Assembly (NCBI GenBank): GCA_023935145.1
Contig: CM043699.1
Coordinates: forward strand, 126,389,536 to 126,453,535
Direction: 5' to 3'
Length of the DNA stretch: 64,000 bases
Source: Bretschneidera sinensis
Taxonomy: Eukaryota; Streptophyta; Magnoliopsida; Brassicales; Akaniaceae
In this document: one piece after another, positions 53,419 to 64,000 of the stretch
How positions within the stretch are numbered: position 1 is the stretch's first letter
Layout: the number at the start of each line of letters is the position of its first letter
Position numbers and translations under genes: made by a program
Notes under the pieces: generated by a model
What the model was told of the DNA's origin: nothing
What the model saw: only the letters and a program-made list of their open reading frames with translations
Databases searched by the model: none

Positions 53419-54417
53419 CACACTTTGTCCTAGTTTTGTTGTTGTTTTTCGTTTTAAAATAAGCTATAATATAAAATAAATGCATGTTCATGTTCGTCTT
53501 GAAATCTTGGTTGATTTGAAAAATTGTGATGTGATTTCATTGGTGAGCTTAAAATTTTGAACACATGATCTGATGATAGTGTTTTAAAAATTAGTTACTT
53601 ACTTTAGACGTTTGAGAATTCACATGTTTGCTCTAATCTAACATGAGCATATTAGCACATAATTGTGTGAGGTATGACATGTGAATTTAATGTGCATGTT
53701 TCTATGGCTTGGGTGAACAGGATGACTTGTTGGATGGACACTTTGGATTAATATATATATATATATATAATGAAAATGATGATCATTTATAAACTTTCCA
53801 CTGAGTAACTGGACCTCTTGCCTCAATAAGCAGTGAGTGTTCACGTCAAAATGTGGGAAGTTTGATTTGGTTAAATTATGGCCAGTTTAGTTTTGTAGCC
53901 TTTTTTACTCGAGTTAGTAAGTCCTTAGAGGTGTCTTTACACCTAATGCCCTAAAACCATCTGGTTTGAGAGTCATTGATTCAACACTTGCTACATGGGC
54001 AATTAGAAAGCTTAAGGGAACTAAACATGGCAGAGCGTTATAATAAAAGAAATAAGAAAATTAAATTTTGCCATTATTGTTTATTCTAATGGGAAATTCA
54101 ATGAATCTTGAGATATGGAGACATTGCACATTGGAATTATTTGGAAGCTTCATATTTATGTGCTAGTTCACTTTACACTGATTCAAGCTTGTGATGCCTT
54201 AGTCGGCCTTTTGTAAGTAATTAGATTTTAAAAATCACTATTCATTATGAAGATGGGTTTATCCTTTTAAGCTTGCTCATGAATGAATATCATGGTTTTG
54301 TGTGATACTTAAATTTGGGCTACCATGAATAATGGATTTATCTTTGTGTTATTTGTTTTTCATTTAGTTTTTAGTTTCGTATTGCTAAGGGACTAGCAAT
54401 ATATAAGTCTGGGGGTG
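53419..54417 (+). mobile_element. Element E interior, right part
   Basis: Resumes the C-type interior (compare 15441-16534): starts with CACAC, the right target duplication of B1. (AT)n near 53752-53769. Ends with the polypurine tract GTCTGGGGGTG. Non-coding. Confidence 0.9.
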
Positions 54418-55713
54418 TGATAGGTGCTTAAATATTCATATTTAAGCCCCTTAATTTATAGTTGTTAAGCTCTTAGTTTGTGTTATTTCGTTCTTTTTTT
54501 TGTGTTTTCTGTGTTTTTCTAGGTTTTTGGAAAAAATGAAGCATTTTGGAATTGTCGGGCTTAAAGAGCGAATCTAGGAAAAGCTGGAATTTGTTAGTGT
54601 AACCGAGCACAGGAGACCGCGATCTAGTGTAATAACTCTCAAGTTCCCAAGCTAAGGATCGAGTGCACCTGCGCTCGCGCGCGTAAGAAGAAGGATCGAT
54701 AGCAGGACGATCGAGCGCACCATGCTATGATCGAGCACATTCACGCAATATGGCAGCTGGTCTTATTTTGGAAATAAGGTTAGGGTTTTGTTTTACGAGT
54801 TCTAGGGTTTTTAAATGTTTCTAGGTTACTTAAACTCTATAAATAAGCTTGTAAACACAGAAATAAGGAGGAGATTTGGTAGAAGAATTGACGACTCTTC
54901 AAGGAAGCTCTCTTGGGTTTATTTTTTCTTTCTATTTTACTTTATGAAGATGTTTAACATCAAACTCATGCGTAACTAAATTTGCTAGTGGGCTTGATTG
55001 AAGCCCTGATTATTTTACTCAATAATTCAATATTGTTGCCTTTGTGATAGCTATATTATGATGCTTAATTTGATTAATTCCTGTTTTCTTGAATTCCTCA
55101 TATGTGTTTGCCTGATCAACATATGCATGTGGTATGGACTAGTTAATTAAATCAATTTGGATGACCGAGTCTTGAGTTTAATAATAGTAACAAAAGAAAT
55201 CAACGTCGGGTTCTTGAGTTAATCAACATGGGAAACTGGGGGTATATACCATGCCCTAGGCCTCGTGTGTTTGTTGATTTCCACAGATATTATGCTTTCT
55301 TAAAGAACAATTTAGTATACACCATGCTAAATCCTTTAAGAAAGAAAATAGTTAGAGTATATACCATGCCTAACTCGTTGCTTAGGGAAATCAATAGCTT
55401 AAGAAGTATATACTATGCCCTTAGGTTGACAACATTAGGTATTCATAACGTGATTAAAGCATTGGCATATTGTTTTATTATGGAAGCATGATTAGTGGCG
55501 GATATCAAGTCCCTACACTTTTATCATTATCGAATCAAACTCATTTATTATTTCTCTCATTTTATATTGTGAAATTAATTTTAAAGCAAAATTTACCAAT
55601 CCCTATGGGAATGATCTCGCATTTGCACACTACATTACTATTTTGACCTTGTGCACTTGCAAGTAAAACGTTCAATTATTTGCTTATTAATTTAGGTAGA
55701 TATTTGCACAACA
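54418..55713 (+). repeat. 3' LTR of element E (C family), 1296 bp
   Basis: TGATAGGTGCTTAAATA to TTTGCACAACA. GC block (54590-54740) with degraded GATCGAGCGC repeats, TATA box TATAAATA at 54838-54845, and the ATACCATGC repeats. It sits directly against the integrase coding sequence of F, so E was inserted in F. Confidence 0.92.
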
Positions 55714-57086
55714 CTGTACCAAACTGCAACTGTGTACCCATAGCTTTCTGAGAACCCCTCCAAAATCTAGAAGTAAATCTAGAAACTCTATCTGATACAA
55801 TCCTCAAATGTACTCCATGTAATCTCACAATCTCCACCACATACCATCCAACCAATTTTTCATGACTCCAGGTAGTTTTAATAGGAAGGAAATGTAAAGA
55901 TTTAGAAAGTCTATCCACTATAACCCATACATCATCATGACCTCTCCGGGTATGGGAAAAACTAAAAACAAAATCCATACTAACATTCTACCCTGGCCAT
56001 TCAGGTACTGGAAAAGGCTGTAATAAACCTGTCGAATGTCTATTCTTAGACTACACCTGTTGACAAATCAAACATCTAGAAATATACTCATCAACATCCT
56101 TCTTCATCCCTGACGACCAATAATTCTTTCTCAGTCCCCTATACATCTTATTATTACTCGGGTGCATAGAATAAACAGAATCATGAGCCTCTCTTAGTAT
56201 CTCCTTTCTCATCTCAACATCATTGGGAACATAAACTCTATGTCCCAATACCACCATACCATCTTCTCTAATTTTGAACTTAGTTGGTTTTCCATTCAAT
56301 ACTTCCTATCTGATCTTCTCTATCCTTACATCTCTACTCTGCATCTGTAACAAACGATCAATAATAGAAGATTGTACCACCATATTTGCCATCAATACTC
56401 CTCTATCATTAATACTCAATTGTGTTCTCATTTCTCTCAATTCTACCATCAAGCTAATATCATGACTCCTAATAGCAGCTAATCTCCTTGTAGACTTTCT
56501 ACTCAATGCATCAGCTACTACATTAGCCTTCCCTAGATGATAGTGAAATGTACAGTCATAGTCACTAATAAACTCCATCCACCTCCTTTGCCTCAAATTC
56601 AACTCTCTTTTGGTAGGTAAATGCGTCAAACTTTTATGATCAATAAAAATTTCATAAGTGGCTCCATATAGATGATGTCTCCAAATCTTCAAAACAAAAA
56701 CTATGGTAGCTAATTCTAAATCATGGGTCAGGTAATTTCTCTCATAGTTCTTCAATTGCCTATAAGCATAGGCTATAACTCTCCTATGTTGCATCAACAC
56801 ACATCCTAACCTCTGATGTGAAGCATCACTATATACCAAAAATTCTTCATCACCAAAAGGAAGTACTAACACCGAAGCAGTAGTTAACTTCTCTTTTAAA
56901 AGCTAGAAACTCTTCTCACATTCTTCTGACCACATAAACTTCACTTCCTTCCTGGTCAATCTGGTCAATGGTACAACAATAATAGAAAATCTAGAGAAAC
57001 CTTCTATAATAACCAGCCAACCCCAAAAAGCTTCTAATATCAGTCACACTAGTTGGTCTTTCCTAATTCAACACTGCCTCCAATTT
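55714..57086 (-). pseudogene. F RNase H and integrase (5' two thirds)
   Basis: 56306-56872: RNase H ([67 protein letters not shown]). 56051-56299: integrase zinc-binding domain (EAHDSVYSMHPSNNKMYRGL, CLICQQV). 55714-55978: catalytic core, WVIVDRLSKSLHFLPIKTTW with the first Asp, IVSDRVSRFTSRFWRGSQKA with the second. The third acidic residue and C-terminus are lost at the E insertion. 56873-57086 joins RT to RNase H with stops and a frame shift. Confidence 0.88.
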
Positions 57087-58389
57087 CTATGGGTTAACTG
57101 CTATACCATCTCTTGACACAACATGCCCTAACAAAGATATTTCATTTAGCAAAAACTCACACTTAGAGAACTTTGCATATAATTTCTCTCTCCTCAGAAT
57201 TTTCAATACTATATATAAATGTTTCATATGCTCATCTTCATTCTTGGAATACACCAGAATATCATCAATAAATACAATTACAAACATATCTAAGAATGGT
57301 TTAAACACTCGATTAATTAGATCCATAAATGTTACAAGAGAATTGGTCAACCTAAATGGCATCACAAGGAACTCATGATGGCCATAACATGTCCTAAAAG
57401 CAATCTTATGCACGTCCTCCTTATTTATCCTCAACTGATGATAACTCGATCTCAGGTCTATCTTAGAAAACACCCTAGCCCCCTGCAACTGATCAAATAA
57501 ATCATCTATCATGGTCAAAGGATATTTATTCTTAACAGTGGTCTTATTCAACTGTCTATAATCAATACACAACCTTATCGTTCCATCCTTCTTCTTCACA
57601 AATAACACAGGGGCTCCCCAAGGCGACATACTCGATCGAATAAATTATTTATCTAACAACTCCTTGTGCTGAACTTTCAATTCTCTCAACTTAGCTGGTG
57701 CCATTCTGTAAGGTGCTATAGATATGGGTGCTGATCCTGGAATTACCTCAATAGAAAACTCAATCTCCCTTTTGGGAGGCAAACTAAACAACTCCTCAGG
57801 GAACACATCAGAAAAATCAATCACTACTAATATTTCTTCTAACTTCCTAATCTCATTTCTAGATTCCACCACATACGCCAAATACCCCTCACAACCCTTC
57901 TTTAACTATCTACTAGCAGTCAGGGCAGAAATAAGATAGTTAGCAAGCATCTTATGTTCTCCCTGAAAATTAAAGTCCTTCTGTCCTAGTATCCTAAACA
58001 CCACATTTTTCCTAAAATAATCTAGCCAAGCATGATATGCAAATAACCAATTCATCTCCATAATTAAATCAAAATCTATCATATCTAAAGGCAACAATTC
58101 AACTTCAAATTCTCTATCAGCGATACTAATCACACAACCCTGATAAACAGTCCTAATAATAACCCTATCCCCAGTAAGAACCTCAACAATAACAGCATGC
58201 ATCAAAGGACTAACACAAGCATCAATAGATTTCATATAAGCACTAGATGCAAAAGAATGGGTTGCACCATCATCAATTAATAATCTAGCAGGTCTATCAA
58301 GAATAGATTTCATACCCGTAACAATATCAGGAATGGCCTGTGCATCCTCTTGGGTTAATGCATAAACTCTGCTGTCTCTGGACTGTAAC
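57087..58389 (-). pseudogene. F protease and reverse transcriptase
   Basis: Protease near 58389-57906: QSRDSRVYALTQEDAQAIPD, LLIDDGATHSFASSAYMKSI (active site DDG rather than the usual DSG), MIDFDLIMEMNWL. RT leader 57881-57645 (DFSDVFPEELFSLPPKREIE), one TAA at about 57642, then RT 57629-57087: [53 protein letters not shown], and the catalytic [16 protein letters not shown] intact. Typical of chromoviruses. Solo LTR G interrupts just upstream of the protease. Confidence 0.9.
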
Positions 58390-60257
58390 TGTAATACCCG
58401 TATTTGTAAAGTAAGGGTAAAGAAGTACTTTAATAAATATAACATAGAGTTAAAATATTTAAATGCGAAAAGTCAAAATTTTATAAAACAATTCAAAAAA
58501 AAATTATGGAATCGTCAAGAATGAGAAACAAAAAAAAATTTCTGGAATCGTCCAGAATGAGAAACACAAAAAAAAAAAAAAAAAAAAAACTAGCAACAGG
58601 TGGTAACACCTGTTACCAGTAGAGCATGCCTTGCTGCATGTAAGGCAACAAGGTTGCTGAGGATGCAAGTTTTGGGCTACTGGGTTTAAACATTTTTACT
58701 ATATATATATAAACGTAATTTATGTTATTACTTACCAAATCTTGTTTGGTTTTCCTTCAATTACTCTATTTCTTTAAACACTTGGGGACTGAAAGAGCAA
58801 AATTTTGAAGGGGTTTACGGGAGAATTTTATAGAGAGTAACGAGAAGCTATAAGAAAAACATAAGGTAATAACATAATGTTTATTTTTGAATTTTTTAGC
58901 ATACATGAAAATTCATGGAATTCAAAGTGGGAATTTTCAAAGAGTGTAAATTATGGAGAATTGAAGAATAAATTAGAAATTTAATATAAATATTATGTCA
59001 AGTGTTGACGATCAGCAACCGGGAGAAATTGCTGAGAGGAACAAGAAAGGCAAGGAGGTGATCCACGGGTAGATCTAAGTGCTACGTGGTGAGTTAGATT
59101 TACTTTAACTAATCTAGATAAAAATGAAATATCTAGTGATAATATTAAAATAAATTATTAGCTTATGCTTTGGTGGTAGATGAAAAATTGATTGATAGGT
59201 ATGATATAAATATTTAACATTTAGAAAATTATTAGGTGAGAAGTAATATTATTAGAATAATGAGTTGATTTAATAATGATGGTGATAAATAAAATTTTTG
59301 ATGAGTTATATTCGATAAATTGATGTGATATATAAGGAGAAGAAATTAGTGGGATCGATCAAATAGAAATTTGAGGAAAGACATGATAGCTAAATTTAAT
59401 ATTTGAATTCATGTTTGTTTTATATTATTGTTCATATGAATATTTCATATCATTGTTCATATGCATATGTAAAAACTAAAAGAACCAGGAGGGGGCCGGT
59501 CTAATTGAAAAACCATGATAGCTGATATATGCTGGAAATAAAGGAAAACCATGACAGCCGATATATACTGGAAATGAAAAAAACGGGAGGGGGCCGGTCT
59601 AAGATAAAAACATGTCGACATCTGGGAAGATGTTCCCTAATAATAATTCATGTGTTGCATCTGTTTTACATGTTGATTGTATTACTGAAGTGTTGTTGTT
59701 ATTATACATTTATTTATAGATGAATGAGTCTCACAGAGAGACAGTTATGGTGAGAAAGAAACATAGAAGTATAATATGATAGGAACTATCTAAATGTTAG
59801 ACTATATTCTATTATCCAGTCATATGAGGTATAAATGATTAAATATAAAAGGACTATTCACACAAATTGAATACTTCTAGTAAATTTAATTCACTGAGCT
59901 TATGAGCTCATCCCTCATTGTACAATGATTTCAAGTAGCAGGTAGGACAAATAGTATAGTAGGTTGAGAGTCAGAAGAAATCATTTTCTATAAGCCACAT
60001 ACGTGTCCACATCTTCAGACTAATGAGAAAATAAAATAAAAAATTTATTTGTAAATATTCATGCATTTTACATTGTATTTTATGTTTAAGTCAATATCAG
60101 ATTGATGTATCTCCCCTGTTGAGGGTTGAGGGTTGAGAATTAAAGTGAAATTTTCTGTTAGTATTATTTTTATTGTTGCATATATGTGTCGTGCTGGGAT
60201 TTTCAAAAATGTGATGACGCTATCTCGGGGGTGGCCAACCTGGGATGGGTCGTTACA
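58390..60257 (+). repeat. Solo LTR G with perfect GTAAC target duplication
   Basis: 1868 bp, TGTAATACCCGTATTTG to GGGTCGTTACA; flanks GTAAC (58385-58389) and GTAAC (60258-60262). No internal region, so it arose by LTR-LTR recombination. TATA near 58699-58713 (ATATATATATATAAA). Contains short tandem duplications (about 58498-58570 and 59511-59578). Same LTR family as F and H but in opposite orientation. Confidence 0.95.
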
Positions 60258-61455
60258 GTAACTGACCACTGTGTCCCCTTTTAGCTATTAATCCTCTGCC
60301 TCTACCCCATATACTCCCTGATCCACCATCTTTCTCCACCATTTATCTCAACAGATTTCCCTACTGAACAATCTACACTAATAAGTCCTCCCTCACCACA
60401 TACAAGACACATTAGAGAAGGACAATTCTGAAATAGATGCCCTATCTGATTACATCTATAGCAAACTTTTGTCTCTCGATCATACATCAGATCACCACTT
60501 CTCTTTGGTGGCATACTTACTCCTCTACCATAACCTCCAATTCCCATAGCTTGTCTCCCAAGTCTAGGGGTCCCACAAATATTACTCTGAGCTACAAAAG
60601 CAACAGATCCTACTTCCCTTTGACTTGCATCACAGTTCCCTATGACAAGGAACGCTCCCTTTGGGGTGGTCTCCCTCCTTGCACACTCATACTAACCTTT
60701 AGGTCTCTCAAATTTAGACATTTTCAGTCAATCCCTCCAACCTTTAAACTTGATCACATATTTCTCAATTTATAATGCTTTATCTTCCATTATAGAATAA
60801 TTCACAATACCCATATAAGGGAGTTTAGTTCGAATCTCATAGTCTAACCCATCTAAAAATCTCTTACATTTCATCTCCACTGTATTTACTAACTCAGGTA
60901 TAAACCTCGACAAGGCTATAAATCTACTATCATACTCTGCCACAGATAAAGTAGTCTACCTTAAATGAATAAAATCTCTCTCCCACTATGCTCGAAACTT
61001 ATCTAGAAATACTTTGCAAGGAACACATCCTTAAACTTACACCAAGTTAAGTGTTAATCTACCTATGTACTCACTCTAGGTAGAATATCCTCCCACCATT
61101 GAGAAGCATGACCTTCTAGCTTAAATGAAGCAAAGACAACATTCTGCCTATCTGTCATGGTAAGACTTCAAAATATTTCTCAACATGTTTAATCCACTAC
61201 TCAGCCTCAATAGGATTTACAGATCCTCTAAAAGACTGGGTTTAAATTTAATAGATCTCACAAAACAATCCCTTTGCATCTCTTGTGCAAACACACCCTC
61301 TCATTCATAAACTTCTTGCTCACCACATCAAGTTCTGTTCTAGCCCTTTTTCTTTGTCTCATTTGTAAATTATCAACCCTTTCTTCTATTGCATTCATTC
61401 TCTCTATAGCACAATCAAGAACTTCTCTAAACTCATCTCTCTTAATAACAAAGTC
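60258..61455 (-). pseudogene. F gag (chromovirus type)
   Basis: From 61455 down: RMNAIEERVDNLQMRQRKRA (possible coiled coil), Gag core in two frames with stops (RQNVVFASFKLEGHASQWWE; IALSRFIPELVNTVEMKCKR; FLDGLDYEIRTKLPYMGI near 60800-61150), then 60302-60547 with two CCHC-like knuckles CYRCNQIGHLFQNC and CLVCGEGGLISVDC; the second lacks the usual His. Several stop codons. The protein would package RNA into particles if intact. Confidence 0.8.
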
Positions 61456-63331
61456 TGAATCCCAGCTTCCAAATTTATCTGTCCTGCTCGGTACATGAAA
61501 TTATTTAACAATGAGGAGTGAGCTTCACAAGCTCAGTGAACTAAATTTACTATAAGTGCTCGATTTGTATACTTCTAGTTATATTTAATCATTGTTAAAT
61601 CAACATAATTAATTATCTATATCTTCTCAAATACTAATTCAATTATTTGTCAATATCTCAATAAATAAATTATCAGGCTATCCTCTTTCAATACATATAT
61701 CTCATATATTTTATCAATTTAATATTATCATAAGGTTGACATCATATAAATAATCGATCATATAATTCTTTATTATATCATCCTTTCTATTTATTTGTCA
61801 TCAAAATTGTCTCATTATGAGACTCATTATCCATCAATCATTTAATAATCAAGATTGATTGTTTAGTATCTTAGCCATTAATAATTAATATTTAAATCAA
61901 TTATAATGTATGAATTTAAATTATCTTTTTTTCTCATCAGATAATTTCATACTATCATTTGGTAACGTCTTCCCAAATGTCGACATGTTTCAGCCATACA
62001 AGCTACCTTCCTGATCTTTTCAGCCATATCAGCTACCTTTTTGGTCTTTTCTACCAGACCAACTACCTTCCTGGTCTTCCCTTTTATGCATATGAGCAAT
62101 AACATTCAAGCAAGCATACATTCAACTATTTCCTTCCTGAAATTATTATTTTTATCATATTTATTAAATTGTCTTCTCATATATTATATCGATTTTTCAA
62201 TCATATTTTTCAAAAAATTTATATATATTTTCAGCATTTTTTATTAATCTGTCCTTTTTAAAATATAAATTCATACATCATCCAATCATTATAATTCAAC
62301 AATTTATTCAAATCTTATAAATTCATAATTTTATTGGTCTTGATTACTAAAAGTAAATCTAACTCACTGTGTAGTGCTTAAAGCTACTTGTGGATCACCT
62401 CCTTGCCTTTCCTGCTTCTTTTAGCAATTTATTGGGATTGCTGATAACCAATACCTAATCATAAACTTTCATAAATCTTACTATTTCCTAACTTAATTCA
62501 AACAATATAATTATTTACTTATGAATCTTATTGAAAATTTATCTCAAATGTGATGAAAACTTGCTATTGTAATTGGATGACTGTAACTATCTCTAATATT
62601 GGAGAAATTTTTTTTATAACTTTTTGCTAAGCATTTGAATTAAAGAAAGAAGAAATCAAATAAGAATTTGAAACAATATAAAGTCTCTGAGCTTCAGAGA
62701 CTTATATAAGGTTTTGCAACTTTTTTTTAATAATAAAAAATTCAAAAAATCAAATGTTGATGATTATGTTCACGTGAACATAATCAGCCTTCTTACCACT
62801 TTGCCATTTTTTTTATTTATTATAATACAATTTATTTATTATTATTTTTCTTACCAAGGCATTCATGTGAACTTGATGAGGTTCACCTTTTGCCTCTTCG
62901 TTTTTTCAATACAATTTATATATTTGCCATCGATTATTTAGAATTCTGCCATTATTTAAAATTTACTGTTTTGTCATTACATAATTATGGTTTTACCATT
63001 TTCCCTTTAAAAATCAATTTTTCATCTTTTCTCATTTCTGAAAATTTTTATAAAAATTATAGAAAAACATAAAAATTTATGTTTTCTTCCAATTTTTTTT
63101 AATTACCTTTCTCAACTTCAGTTCATTTTTGTTTTCAAAATCCTTTCATTTAAACTTCGAATTTCAAAATTTGTAGTACTTTCTTCTTAAAAAATTTCTA
63201 ACTCTTTTCAACCAAATTTTCAATATTATCTTTCAAATCAATACTAAATCTTTCATCTATGGATTATTTAATTCAATATAATATACATAAAATTATATTT
63301 TTACCTTTATTTTATGAACACGAATATTACA
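61455..63331 (-). repeat. 5' LTR of F, about 1.88 kb
   Basis: On the minus strand starts TGTAATATTCGTGTTCATAA, matching the start of G, and follows G's order (AGCTACCTTCC and AAAGCTACTTGTGG stretches, stretch near 61500-61560) to about 61455, where it runs into gag. TATA (reverse) near 62699-62706 (TTATATAA). Strongly diverged from G (by eye roughly 70-75%). Confidence 0.8.
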
Positions 63332-63578
63332 CCAGCTACCTTCCTGATCTTTCCTCTATGCATATGATCAACAACATGCAGGTAAGCATATTAAATATAT
63401 ACAAATCGAACTATCATATAGATATCAACCATTTCTTCATATAATATCAATTATTGATCATAACCTTCAGAGATTCATTTCTATGTTCAACATATATTTA
63501 TATTAATAAATCTTTCATACATATAATATTAATTCAATAATTTCATTTCATCATACTGTCATTCTATTTCATCTAAAT

Positions 63579-63643
<65 letters not shown>

Positions 63644-64000
63644 TTTCACATTATTTATCATATCAATTTTCATGTTGGTCTCGTTTACTAAAAGTAAATC
63701 TAACTCTCCTAGTAGCACTTAAAGCTACTATTGGATAACTTCCTTTCTTTTTCTGCTTCTATAAGCAATTCCACTCGATTTCTAATCACCAACACCTAAT
63801 TATAACATATCCATTAGAATTTCTATCTTATTCTTCAATTCTTCTATATCTCGTATTTTTAAATTTCTATACCTAATTCCGAGTAATTTCATGTATGCAT
63901 ACAACTGTCTTTAAAATTTAATACTGTCAATAGAAAATATTTTCTTTCTCTTCAAATCCAAATTCAAAACCTCTTTTTAAGAATAATAGAAGAACAATTT
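63332..64000 (-). repeat. LTR H: same family as F and G, partial
   Basis: Directly after F's LTR end, CCAGCTACCTTCCTGATC begins mid-LTR and runs to the window edge in the order seen at 62020-62560 and in G. So F was inserted within an LTR of its own family. Includes a 60-bp AT microsatellite (63582-63641). Confidence 0.75.
63582..63641. repeat. (AT)n microsatellite, about 60 bp
   Basis: Pure AT dinucleotide run inside LTR H. Confidence 0.95.

Larger units (their letters stand above)
55714..63331 (-). mobile_element. Element F: chromovirus-like Ty3/gypsy element (Tekay/Del type), truncated
   Basis: Minus-strand order: 5' LTR (about 61455-63331), gag, [solo LTR G], protease, RT, RNase H, integrase cut at 55714 by E. 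No 3' LTR in the window. The LTR-to-gag join at about 61455 lacks a primer site and leader, so DNA was lost there. Protease and integrase motifs are Tekay/Del-like; the chromodomain would lie beyond the cut. Confidence 0.87.

Noticed and set aside
24443..55713. Treating the minus-strand C-LTR piece and element E as the two ends of one element
   Set aside because: They are in opposite orientation and the interior and flanks do not match; a recombination at D1 explains the arrangement better.
1..64000. A host gene, defence locus or biosynthetic cluster hidden between the elements
   Set aside because: Element boundaries with target duplications account for nearly all bases; the only unassigned stretches are 18623-18769 and 27951-28432, neither with a credible ORF.

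Overview
The window looks like repeat-filled, AT-rich nuclear DNA of a dicotyledonous plant. I found no host gene, rRNA or tRNA gene, or CRISPR array. Nearly every base can be assigned to nested LTR retrotransposons. The plant assignment rests on the families present: Athila-like and Tat/Ogre-like Ty3/gypsy elements, a Tekay/Del-like Ty3/gypsy element and a Tork/Tnt1-like Ty1/copia element, with primer-binding sites matching plant tRNA-Asp, initiator tRNA-Met and (degenerate) a Tat/Ogre-type site. The species cannot be named from the sequence.

Layout. 1-220 is the end of a family-B LTR that landed in the 5' LTR of Athila-like element A (221-18622, + strand). A is split twice: a copia element (2973-9246, perfect GAGTT target duplication) sits inside its gag, and a non-coding LTR element C (13554-17847, target duplication CTAGT/CTTGT) sits inside its 3' LTR. 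18770-24442 is a decayed Tat/Ogre-like element T (- strand). A piece of C-family LTR (24443-25163, -) abuts D1 (25164-32247, -), which looks like a recombinant of two D-family elements. From 32248 comes E, a left-truncated + strand C-type element. E is split by B1 (32683-53418, -, perfect CACAC duplication). B1 in turn holds B2 (36892-41629, -) and D2 (43246-52100, -, TGAAT/TGAAC). E ends with its 3' LTR at 55713, which cuts the integrase of chromovirus-like element F (55714-63331, -). F carries a solo LTR G (58390-60257, perfect GTAAC duplication) and itself lies in an LTR of its own family (H, 63332-64000).

Coding state. All coding regions are broken, but differently. A keeps gag, protease and an integrase tail fused in one frame after loss of RT-RNase H-integrase core. 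B1 and B2 share the same missing protease and the same RT truncation. D1 keeps RT and RNase H only. D2 keeps an uninterrupted 343-residue Gag plus protease. C and E have no coding region. Family members could only have moved by borrowing proteins.

Patterns that cut across families are the most interesting part. (1) Each LTR family has its own iterated, GC-rich, often palindromic motif just upstream of the TATA box. (2) A module of about 200 bp is shared by the U3 of LTR families A, B and D2 but absent from C and D1, and D2 also carries a copia LTR fragment there, which suggests swapping of promoter cassettes between LTRs. (3) Two small hairpins and reiterated polypurine tracts are conserved in the non-coding stretch between pol and the 3' LTR of most Athila-like elements here.
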